Part shown: positions 6,591 through 12,836 of the stretch, one piece after another
How the letters are laid out: each line of letters begins with the position of its first letter
Position numbering within the stretch: position 1 is the first letter of the stretch
Assembly: GCA_964621215.1 (NCBI GenBank)
Contig: CAZULF010000063.1
Coordinates: forward strand, 1-12,836
Length of the DNA stretch: 12,836 bases
Origin: CAZULF01 sp964621215
GTDB taxonomy: Bacteria; Pseudomonadota; Gammaproteobacteria; UBA1113
Direction: 5' to 3'
The notes under the pieces: model-generated
Database searches by the model: none
Seen by the model: only the letters and a program-made list of their open reading frames with translations
What the model was told of the DNA's origin: nothing
Made by a program: the position numbers and the translations under genes

Positions 6591-7376
6591 ATGAAACTTC
6601 GGCATGCAAAAAAAACATTAATTACGATCATTACGCTACTAATTCTTACAAGTCCATCATATGCAGCAGAAAAGCCACAATCATTAGGTAGTGATGCAAG
6701 AATTAAAGTTGCTGCGTATAATCCCGACAATGTGATTCCAATCACTTTAAATATCATGACATCAACCCAGTTTATCCTGAATAAAGATGAGCATATCATC
6801 GATGTGCAAACGGGTGATGCCATTGCTTGGCAGTTTGACAATAAACACGTACCACCTTATATGTTTTTTCTAAAGCCCACTATTCCTGAGTCAGACACTA
6901 ATGTCACAGTAGTTACCGACAAACGCAGCTACTATTTTCATTTGCATGCCTCTTCAGACATAGAACAAAAAAACACAACCTATGTGGTTAGATTAATTTA
7001 TCCCGAAGAAGAAAAGCTCAAAATGTTACGGGCACAAGCGGCAATGCTAAATCTAGCCAAAGATCCATCAGAATATAATTGGAACTACAGTTACAACGGC
7101 GATCGCAGCATTTTGCCGTTGCATGTTTTTGATGATGGACAATTTACTTATCTAGAGCTGCGACAAGGCCAGCCTGTTCCGGCAGTTTTTGCTGTCGACA
7201 ATACTGCCGGTCATGAGTCGGTGATTAATTTTCGTCGGCAGGGTAATTATTTAGTGATTGAACGTATTGCCCCACAATTTACTCTGCGCAATGGTCAATA
7301 TGCAGTAGCTAGTTTATTTAACGATGACTTAATCAAGAGAACACACGCTGGAGTGAATCATGTTGGATTCAAATAA
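6591..7376 (+). CDS. virB9: VirB9-type outer-membrane core protein
   Basis: Component of the outer-membrane core complex with VirB7 and VirB10 (TrbG/CagX family). The 261 residues have a signal peptide (basic MKLRHAKK, hydrophobic core, cleavage near SYA at residue 25). The mature start, DARIKVAAYNPDNVIPI (35-51), is the typical VirB9 opening. The C-terminal half includes WNYSYNGD and IAPQFTLRNGQYAVASLFND, matching the VirB9 beta-sandwich that binds VirB7 and VirB10. An AAAGGAAA site precedes the ATG. A run of eight A (6608-6615) lies in the signal-peptide codons. The last 17 bases overlap virB10. Confidence 0.93.
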   Translation: MKLRHAKKTLITIITLLILTSPSYAAEKPQSLGSDARIKVAAYNPDNVIPITLNIMTSTQFILNKDEHIIDVQTGDAIAWQFDNKHVPPYMFFLKPTIPESDTNVTVVTDKRSYYFHLHASSDIEQKNTTYVVRLIYPEEEKLKMLRAQAAMLNLAKDPSEYNWNYSYNGDRSILPLHVFDDGQFTYLELRQGQPVPAVFAVDNTAGHESVINFRRQGNYLVIERIAPQFTLRNGQYAVASLFNDDLIKRTHAGVNHVGFK

Positions 7377-8553
7377 AAATGACATTGAAAAAATAGAGCA
7401 GGATGATAAGTCACTTAACTTATCAAAAGTTACGTCTGAAAATTTAACGCAAAATAAGAAATTGTGGTTTTTATTATTGATTATTGCGGCGCTTATTTTT
7501 ATTTTCTTTGTAACGCACAAAAAAAGTCAATCCCATAATGGAAAAGCCAGCGCTCATTCCACCAATAATTACACAGCATCATTAGAGACGAACATGCAAG
7601 CTTTACGTGCATTTAAAAATAGGAAAAAATCTAACCCAAGTTCAGAGAGTAATGATTCAGAACCCTATCGTATTGACAGCCCACTTGAAAAATCTACTCC
7701 TGATCCAGCGCAAGTTGCCTTATTAGAACAACAACTAAATCAACAAAGGGAACAGCAAAAGCAAGAATTACTAGCACGAAAACGTGAGTTTGACATGCGA
7801 CTTAATGCTCCCAGCTCTTTTTTTGCTGCAGGAGACGCGGGCGCAGATAATAAGTTGTTATCTAATCTTATTAGCCCGCAAAATAAAATTGCGGCAATTT
7901 TTTCCGAACACAGCATGAATAGTGAATTTGCTAATCAAAAAGTCGACGTTGATACCGTGACTGCTACACAGATAACTCACCCAACTGCAACTATCGCCCA
8001 AGGCGAGTTGATACAAGCGATATTAGAAACACCGATTAATTCTGATCTTCCTGGTATGGTACGTGCGGTAACAAATCAGCCTGTCTATGCCTATACAGGC
8101 AATCAAGCACTTATTCCGGCGGGAGCACGTTTGATCGGCCAATATTCTTCCGGCATCGTACAAGGTCAATCACGAGTTATGATTTTATGGAATCGCATCA
8201 TTTTGCCAGATGGCACATCAGCACAATTACATAGCCCTGGTACAGATGATCAAGGCATATCAGGGCAGGGCGCCGATAGCATAAATCGACATTTTTGGGC
8301 GCAGTTTGGTGAAGCAACGTTGCTTTCTATTTTGGGTGCAGGTGCTGCAACGGCGGGTGTCAATGGTGATGATCAGTATAATTCCCTTGCTTATTATCGA
8401 TCAACCATGGCCCAATCATTAAATGACACGGCGAGTAATGTTTTAGATAAATCCATTAACATCAAACCCACGCTCATTATCCATCAAGGTACCAAAATTA
8501 ATGTGTTCGTGGCTCGAGATCTTGATCTGGACGCGGTGGTGAATCATGACTAA
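7360..8553 (+). CDS. virB10: VirB10-type energy-sensing scaffold protein
   Basis: Spans both membranes: a cytoplasmic N-terminus, one inner-membrane helix, a periplasmic linker and an outer-membrane channel domain (TrbI/VirB10 family). In 397 residues I see a charged N-terminus (1-33), a helix at about 35-52, a polar linker with a Gln-rich coiled-coil stretch (about 118-145) in place of the long proline-rich region of some homologues, and the conserved C-terminal domain. That domain contains PVYAYTGNQALIPAGARLIG (241-260) and MILWNRIILPDG (274-285). The hydrophobic antenna that crosses the outer membrane is about 311-345. GGAG (7350-7353) lies 6 bases before the ATG. It overlaps virB9 and, by 8 bases, virB11. 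Confidence 0.95.
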   Translation: MLDSNKNDIEKIEQDDKSLNLSKVTSENLTQNKKLWFLLLIIAALIFIFFVTHKKSQSHNGKASAHSTNNYTASLETNMQALRAFKNRKKSNPSSESNDSEPYRIDSPLEKSTPDPAQVALLEQQLNQQREQQKQELLARKREFDMRLNAPSSFFAAGDAGADNKLLSNLISPQNKIAAIFSEHSMNSEFANQKVDVDTVTATQITHPTATIAQGELIQAILETPINSDLPGMVRAVTNQPVYAYTGNQALIPAGARLIGQYSSGIVQGQSRVMILWNRIILPDGTSAQLHSPGTDDQGISGQGADSINRHFWAQFGEATLLSILGAGAATAGVNGDDQYNSLAYYRSTMAQSLNDTASNVLDKSINIKPTLIIHQGTKINVFVARDLDLDAVVNHD

Positions 8554-9592
8554 GCCAACTCTCAAATACGCCCCTACATCAAAAGGAATGCTAGAACCCC
8601 TAGCAGAATTTCTCAACGATCCACAAATCAACGAAATCCTAATTAACCAACCCCAAGAAGTTTATATAGAAAAAACCGGTATAATGATACGACATACCAT
8701 TGAAGTCCTAACCGAACAGCATCTCAACATTCTGTTTCAGCTGATTGCTAGCGAAAATGCTCAAGTACTTAACGACATCAACCCCGTTTTATCCGGCAAC
8801 TTATTCGATGGCTCTAGAGTGCAGCTAATTATCCCTCCAATAACACAATTCCCTACACTGTCCATTCGGCGAAAAGTGTTTCGAGATGTTACTCTACAAG
8901 ATTACCGGTCAACAAGTTTTTATCACACCGCCAGCGGTGTCAACTTAACAAACGACACATCACCACAACTATCAAATGACGATAAGAAATTACTTGCGTT
9001 ATATGAAAATAACGATTGGTATAACTTTATCAAACAAGCGGTAACATTTAAAAAAACTATTGTCATTTCTGGTGGCACCTCTAGCGGGAAAACCACATTT
9101 CTAAACGCTTGCTTGCACACTATCCCTCATCATGAACGATTGTTGATTTTAGAAGATACCAGAGAAATTCATGCACCGCATCTTAATCAAGTACAGTTAC
9201 TTGCAATGAAAGGTGATAAAATTACAATTAACATCACTATGCAAGAATTATTGCAAGCATCTTTACGCTTACGCCCTGATCGTATCATTGTCGGTGAAAT
9301 TCGCGGCAAAGAAATTATCGATTTTTTAGGTGCTGCCTCTACAGGCCACGAAGGTAGCATGACCAGCTTGCATGCGAATAATCCTCAAGTTGCTTTTATG
9401 CGCATGACACAAATGTATAAACTAAACAATGTACCCTCTATGACCGATGAGGATATTTATCGTGAATTAAAAACGGTGATCGATATCATCATACAGTTGG
9501 AAAAAACAGCTGAGGGTCGACGCGTGCAAAGTGTTTATTATCGTTATGGCGAGAAAGTCAAATCCGGAACGTCCATAACCGATTGCAAGTAA
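8546..9592 (+). CDS. virB11: VirB11 hexameric traffic ATPase
   Basis: Cytoplasmic ATPase of the VirB11/PilT-like secretion family that works with VirB4 and, where present, VirD4. In 348 residues the N-terminal domain is followed by the ATPase domain: Walker A GGTSSGKTT (176-184, Lys182), Asp box LILEDTREI (200-208), Walker B LRPDRIIVGEIRG (242-254, Glu251), and His box GHEGSMTSLHAN (268-279). GGTGG (8535-8539) lies 6 bases upstream. Leucine codons shift within the gene: almost all CTN up to about residue 117, then mainly TTA/TTG. The last 11 codons overlap the 3' end of gtrA on the other strand. It is the last T4SS gene; no virD4 follows. Confidence 0.95.
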   Translation: MTKPTLKYAPTSKGMLEPLAEFLNDPQINEILINQPQEVYIEKTGIMIRHTIEVLTEQHLNILFQLIASENAQVLNDINPVLSGNLFDGSRVQLIIPPITQFPTLSIRRKVFRDVTLQDYRSTSFYHTASGVNLTNDTSPQLSNDDKKLLALYENNDWYNFIKQAVTFKKTIVISGGTSSGKTTFLNACLHTIPHHERLLILEDTREIHAPHLNQVQLLAMKGDKITINITMQELLQASLRLRPDRIIVGEIRGKEIIDFLGAASTGHEGSMTSLHANNPQVAFMRMTQMYKLNNVPSMTDEDIYRELKTVIDIIIQLEKTAEGRRVQSVYYRYGEKVKSGTSITDCK

Positions 9593-9956
9593 AATTCCAG
9601 AACAACACTAAGATAGTTGATATTACTTGTGCGGTCATATAGTGCAAATGCAACTGACTAACACCAATATACATAAAAAGCGCATTCAGTGCAGTTGCAA
9701 CGGCAGCAATAATATAAAACTGTACTAACGCGTGGTGATGGCGCTTAGTACTTTGAAAAGTAAGGCGATGATTGAGATAGTAACTCACCACACTACCAAT
9801 CACCATGCCAACAGTGGATGCAGTTGCCGCATGCAATGCCGTCATTCTCATTAAACTAATCAGCGTCATATATTGTGCTGCTGTGGCGCAAATGCCAACG
9901 AGAGCATACAAAATGAACTGCATGTGAATTTGGTGTTTGGATATAGATGTGTTCAT
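9558..9956 (-). CDS. GtrA-family membrane protein
   Basis: A small four-helix membrane protein of the GtrA/DPMS family, whose members are proposed to help move lipid-linked sugars across the inner membrane for surface glycosylation. In 132 residues, helices lie near 13-32, 44-61, 77-97 and 107-123. The conserved motifs SYYLNHRLTF (58-67) and FWNFTCNRLWTF (119-130) are clear and the length is normal, so it is complete. It begins 19 bases after pfp on the same strand and probably shares its transcript; I see no strong ribosome site before the ATG. Met12 is an alternative start. Its 3' end overlaps virB11 tail to tail by 35 bases. The sugar substrate is unknown, and no glycosyltransferase gene is next to it. 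Confidence 0.88.
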   Translation of the reverse strand: MNTSISKHQIHMQFILYALVGICATAAQYMTLISLMRMTALHAATASTVGMVIGSVVSYYLNHRLTFQSTKRHHHALVQFYIIAAVATALNALFMYIGVSQLHLHYMTAQVISTILVLFWNFTCNRLWTFRI

Positions 9957-9975
9957 AGTTATGTTAGCTTACATT

Positions 9976-11232
9976 TTATTTCAAATTAAATGTGGGAAGT
10001 TTTTTCTCCACTAACTGCAATTTCAAAGCCACATAATCGGGTAAACCATTTTTATAAGGAGGATAGTCTTCTCCCATAATCAAGGGTTGTAAATAATTAC
10101 GGCACGCAGAAGTTATTCCAAAGCCATTACTCGAAATATAGTCGGAAGGCATTTTTTGTTCGACGTTGGCAACATCAGCTAAACTCACTTCCCCAATCGA
10201 CCAACGATAAGGTGTCGATGAATCACGCACAATAATCGGCATCACCGCATTTTTACCAGATAATGCTAACTCGACTGCGGCGCAGCCCAAGGCGTAGGCT
10301 TGTTCTACGTCAACTTTAGCAGCAATATGACGCGCAGAGCGTTGCAAATAATCACACACAGCCCAATGGTATTTGTAACCTAAATTACTTTTAATCAAAT
10401 TAGCAATGACGGGAGCAACGCCACCTAATTGCGTATGACCAAATGCATCTTTCAAACCTGCGTCAGAAATAAATTTCCCATTTTCATCTTTCACGCCTTC
10501 AGAGACGACTATGGTACAATAACCATAAGTTTTAACACAGCGATCGACTTCCGCCAAAAAAACCGCTTGTTGCAACGGAATTTCTGGAAACAAAATGATA
10601 TGCGGGGGTTCACCCTCATGCTCACTGGCTAATCCGGCAGCGGCAGCAATCCAGCCAGCGTGACGGCCCATGACTTCCATGATAAAAACTTTAGTTGAGG
10701 TTTCAGCCATAGAGGCAATGTCTAAACCGGCTTCGCGAATCGACACAGCGACATATTTCGCAACAGAACCAAATCCGGGGCAATTATCTGTGATGGGCAA
10801 ATCGTTATCGATGGTTTTAGGAATACCAATGCATGTCAATGGATAATTCGATTTTTGCGCCATTTGCGCAATTTTATGGGCAGTATCTTGTGAATCACCA
10901 CCACCATTATAAAAAAAGTATTGAATATCATGTGCACGAAATACTTCTAATAATCTCTCATATTGGATATGATTTTCATCAAGCCCCTTCAGTTTATAGC
11001 GGCAAGAACCAAAAGCGCCGCCTGGAGTATGTCGTAAACGAGCAATAGCGTCGTCGCTCAACAAGTTAGTATCGTATAATTCCTCAGCTAAAGCGCCGAC
11101 AATACCATTTCGGCCCACTAGTACATTGTGAATTTTATCTTTATGTTGGCGTGCAGTTTCAAGTAATCCACACGCGGAAGCGTTAATTACGGCAGTTACA
11201 CCGCCAGATTGAGCATAAAAAGCGTTTGCCAT
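9976..11232 (-). CDS. pfp: pyrophosphate-dependent 6-phosphofructokinase
   Basis: Catalyses the reversible phosphorylation of fructose 6-phosphate to fructose 1,6-bisphosphate with pyrophosphate, in cytoplasmic glycolysis or gluconeogenesis. The 418 residues fit the proteobacterial PPi-PFK group. The N-terminus has AQSGGVTAVINAS; YNGGGDSQDTA (108-118) is the phosphate-donor loop with Asp113 where ATP-dependent enzymes have Gly; GIPKTIDND (136-144) has Lys139 instead of Gly, plus the catalytic Asp142; MEVMGR (185-190) binds the sugar phosphate. The Asp and Lys substitutions are the known markers of PPi use. AGGGAG (complement of 11240-11245) stands 7 bases before the start. It heads a two-gene unit with gtrA, behind a promoter in the divergent region. 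Confidence 0.95.
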   Translation of the reverse strand: MANAFYAQSGGVTAVINASACGLLETARQHKDKIHNVLVGRNGIVGALAEELYDTNLLSDDAIARLRHTPGGAFGSCRYKLKGLDENHIQYERLLEVFRAHDIQYFFYNGGGDSQDTAHKIAQMAQKSNYPLTCIGIPKTIDNDLPITDNCPGFGSVAKYVAVSIREAGLDIASMAETSTKVFIMEVMGRHAGWIAAAAGLASEHEGEPPHIILFPEIPLQQAVFLAEVDRCVKTYGYCTIVVSEGVKDENGKFISDAGLKDAFGHTQLGGVAPVIANLIKSNLGYKYHWAVCDYLQRSARHIAAKVDVEQAYALGCAAVELALSGKNAVMPIIVRDSSTPYRWSIGEVSLADVANVEQKMPSDYISSNGFGITSACRNYLQPLIMGEDYPPYKNGLPDYVALKLQLVEKKLPTFNLK

Positions 11233-11258
11233 GCGTCATCTCCCTAGAATTTGTGCTA

Positions 11259-11288
11259 ACTATACTGCAAAATAGGGGGGTGTGACAA
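11259..11288 (-). promoter_or_regulatory. sigma70-type promoter for pfp-gtrA
   Basis: Read on the minus strand, a -35 box TTGTCA (complement of 11283-11288) and a -10 box TATAGT (complement of 11259-11264) are 18 bases apart, each one mismatch from consensus. The spacer contains a run of six C. This predicts a start around 11250-11253 and a short leader that includes the AGGGAG ribosome site. I found no equally good promoter facing right for the gene at 11308. Confidence 0.5.
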
Positions 11289-11307
11289 AATATTTTGAGG
11301 TAATTTA

Positions 11308-11886
11308 ATGTTAAAACAATTATTCAGTAGTGTATTTGGAATTTTGCTTTTTAAAAAAGGACCGCAGGATGTGCCTTATTCTCCGGCGACCCTGGGATTT
11401 TTAATTGCTTTGATAATAGGTGCCGTTTTCTTAATGACGGGCGGAGGTGTTCAAGCCTGGACCTTGTTGTTTAACGTACTCTATATTTTCATTGCCTTTT
11501 GGCTATTACTATCGGCAGCGAATAAAAAACAGCGCTATGTACAAACCATGTTGGCTTATGTAACCTCTTCTGCCGTGATTACTTTGTTATGTGGATTATT
11601 TCTTGCATTGACAATCTATATTGCCATCAGCATGGGTTGGATCAGCAATTTAACGCCAGAAAAAATCAATCTCATATTATCTCAAGGCTTAGCCAAAGCA
11701 CATTTACCGATGGGACTGAATGCGACTTTATTGAGCGGGGTAATAGGTTTATTGTTATGGCGTTTTCTGGTCGCAGCGCATATTTTAAGACACGCATTGG
11801 ATATTACCTTTCAGCGCGCGGTGTTTTTAATTTTTATCATTAATTTAATTCCATTAGTCATTCACTCTCTATTTAACCATTCATAA
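11308..11886 (+). CDS. five-helix inner-membrane protein of unknown function
   Basis: I do not recognise a defined function. The 192 residues have a short N-terminal segment with KKGPQDVPYSP (16-26), then hydrophobic helices at about 27-44, 51-70, 83-108, 138-160 and 170-188. A polar loop at about 111-135 separates the third and fourth. The five-helix layout resembles Yip1-like bacterial membrane proteins, but that is a weak comparison based on shape. TGAGGT (11296-11301) places a ribosome site about 7 bases before the ATG. The mpl start follows 13 bases after the stop, so the two are probably co-transcribed. It diverges from pfp across a 75-base region. Confidence 0.75.
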   Translation: MLKQLFSSVFGILLFKKGPQDVPYSPATLGFLIALIIGAVFLMTGGGVQAWTLLFNVLYIFIAFWLLLSAANKKQRYVQTMLAYVTSSAVITLLCGLFLALTIYIAISMGWISNLTPEKINLILSQGLAKAHLPMGLNATLLSGVIGLLLWRFLVAAHILRHALDITFQRAVFLIFIINLIPLVIHSLFNHS

Positions 11887-11899
11887 GGATCATTCCTTC

Positions 11900-12836
11900 A
11901 TGCCAATAGCAACCAAAAAAATTCATATTCTCGGCATTGGTGGCACCTTCATGGCAGGCATCGCCGTATTAGCGAAAGCCATGGGATATCGTGTCAGTGG
12001 TGCGGATGCGCAAGTATATCCACCGATGAGCACGCAATTAGAAGAGCAGGGTATTACATTAACGGAAGGTTACGAGCCGAAAGCCATTCCTGCCGATGTT
12101 GATATGGTTGTGATTGGTAATGCCATGAAACGCGGTAATCCTTCAGTAGAATATGTACTAAATCAAGCCTTGCCGTATCAATCAGGCCCTGAGTTTCTTG
12201 CGCAAGCTTGTTTACAAAAACGTTGGGTTTTAGCGGTGGCAGGTACGCATGGTAAAACCACTACTTCGAGTATGTTGACGTGGATTTTGGAATACGCAGG
12301 ATTAGAGCCAGGTTTTTTAATTGGTGGTGTGCCAGGTAATTTTCCAGTTTCTGCTCGTGCGGGTAAAGGCCAACATTTTGTGATTGAAGCGGATGAATAT
12401 GACAGTGCATTTTTCGATAAACGCTCGAAGTTTTTGCATTATCGGCCCAAGACGTTAATTTTAAATAATTTGGAATTTGATCATGCGGATATTTTTGATG
12501 ATCTTGACGATATTAAACGTCAATTTCATCAATTAGTTCGCGCAATACCCGGTAATGGTTTAATTATCACACCGCGTAATGAAATTGAAATTGCCGATGT
12601 TTTACAACGTGGTTGTTGGACACCGGTAGAATATACTGGCATGGACAATGCCGATTGGCAAGTGACAGATGCCGCCGCTGATGGCAGCGAATTTACGGTA
12701 ATACATGCTGGAAAAGCGGTCGGTACAGTGAGTTGGTCTCTGTTAGGCGCACATAATGTTGCTAATGCGTTAGCGGCAATCGCTGCAGCGCATCATGCGG
12801 GTGTGCAACCCGACGTAGCAGCAGCAGCCTTATGTG
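11900..12836 (+). CDS. mpl: UDP-MurNAc:tripeptide ligase Mpl (3' end outside window)
   Basis: ATP-dependent ligase of cytoplasmic peptidoglycan recycling that joins the salvaged tripeptide L-Ala-gamma-D-Glu-meso-DAP to UDP-N-acetylmuramate. 312 codons are present, about two thirds of the usual 450-460, with no stop before the edge. The N-terminal nucleotide-sugar domain starts KIHILGIGGTFM (7-18; MurC would have GIGGxGM). The ATP loop is GTHGKTTT (115-122). EADEYDSAFFDKRSKF (163-178) and NNLEFDHADIF (189-199) are strongly characteristic of Mpl rather than MurC. LGAHNVANALAA follows near the edge. AAGGA (11885-11889) overlaps the stop of the preceding gene, 10 bases from the ATG, suggesting coupled translation. 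It implies a DAP-type cell wall and peptide recycling. Confidence 0.95.
   Translation, partial: MPIATKKIHILGIGGTFMAGIAVLAKAMGYRVSGADAQVYPPMSTQLEEQGITLTEGYEPKAIPADVDMVVIGNAMKRGNPSVEYVLNQALPYQSGPEFLAQACLQKRWVLAVAGTHGKTTTSSMLTWILEYAGLEPGFLIGGVPGNFPVSARAGKGQHFVIEADEYDSAFFDKRSKFLHYRPKTLILNNLEFDHADIFDDLDDIKRQFHQLVRAIPGNGLIITPRNEIEIADVLQRGCWTPVEYTGMDNADWQVTDAAADGSEFTVIHAGKAVGTVSWSLLGAHNVANALAAIAAAHHAGVQPDVAAAALC

Noticed and set aside
9585..9630. CAAGTAA ... TTACTTG inverted repeat as a terminator between virB11 and gtrA
   Set aside because: The arms are only 7 bp with a loop over 30 bases and no T-run, and they lie within gtrA coding sequence.
10429..11048. Plus-strand open frames inside pfp (10429-10632, 10833-11048)
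   Set aside because: They are antisense to clearly conserved PPi-PFK motifs, have no recognisable protein features and no good start signals.

Overview
The window looks like a piece of a gammaproteobacterial chromosome, moderately AT-rich. My best guess is the Legionellales (Legionella, Coxiella, Aquicella or Rickettsiella type). The reasons are a single-copy VirB-type type IV secretion locus of Lvh-like layout, a pyrophosphate-dependent phosphofructokinase of the proteobacterial type, and an mpl gene for recycling of cell-wall peptides. The taxonomic placement is inference from gene content, not from a search.

Left part (about 1-9592, + strand): an almost complete, tightly packed VirB/T4ASS operon in the order virB2, virB3, virB4, virB5, virB7, a 155-residue lipoprotein, virB6, virB8, virB9, virB10, virB11. 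Most junctions overlap or are separated by less than 30 bases. The main exception is a 96-base gap before virB8 that holds a dispersed palindromic repeat. A good sigma70-type promoter (TTGAAA, 17 bases, TACAAT) and a perfect 10-bp dyad lie just upstream of virB2. The virB7 gene (49 codons) is very small and sits beside virB5 instead of between virB6 and virB8. The 155-residue lipoprotein is in the place that the entry-exclusion gene (eex) holds in pKM101-type conjugation loci. No virB1 and no virD4 coupling-protein gene are visible. The locus could secrete effectors or be the conjugation machine of an integrated element.

Predicted assembly: VirB4 and VirB11 are cytoplasmic ATPases. VirB3, VirB6, VirB8 and the VirB10 N-terminus form the inner-membrane part. 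VirB7, VirB9 and VirB10 form the outer-membrane core. VirB2 is the pilin and VirB5 the minor pilus-tip subunit.

Right part (9558-12836) is ordinary chromosomal housekeeping DNA. A minus-strand pair, pfp then gtrA, converges on the T4SS operon; the 3' ends of gtrA and virB11 overlap by 35 bases. Diverging from pfp across a 75-base intergenic region is a + strand pair: a five-helix membrane protein of unknown function, then mpl, which runs off the window end. The virB11/gtrA overlap is therefore the probable edge of the acquired T4SS segment. No stretch longer than 300 bases lacks a gene. I saw no tRNA, rRNA, CRISPR array, transposase or integrase.
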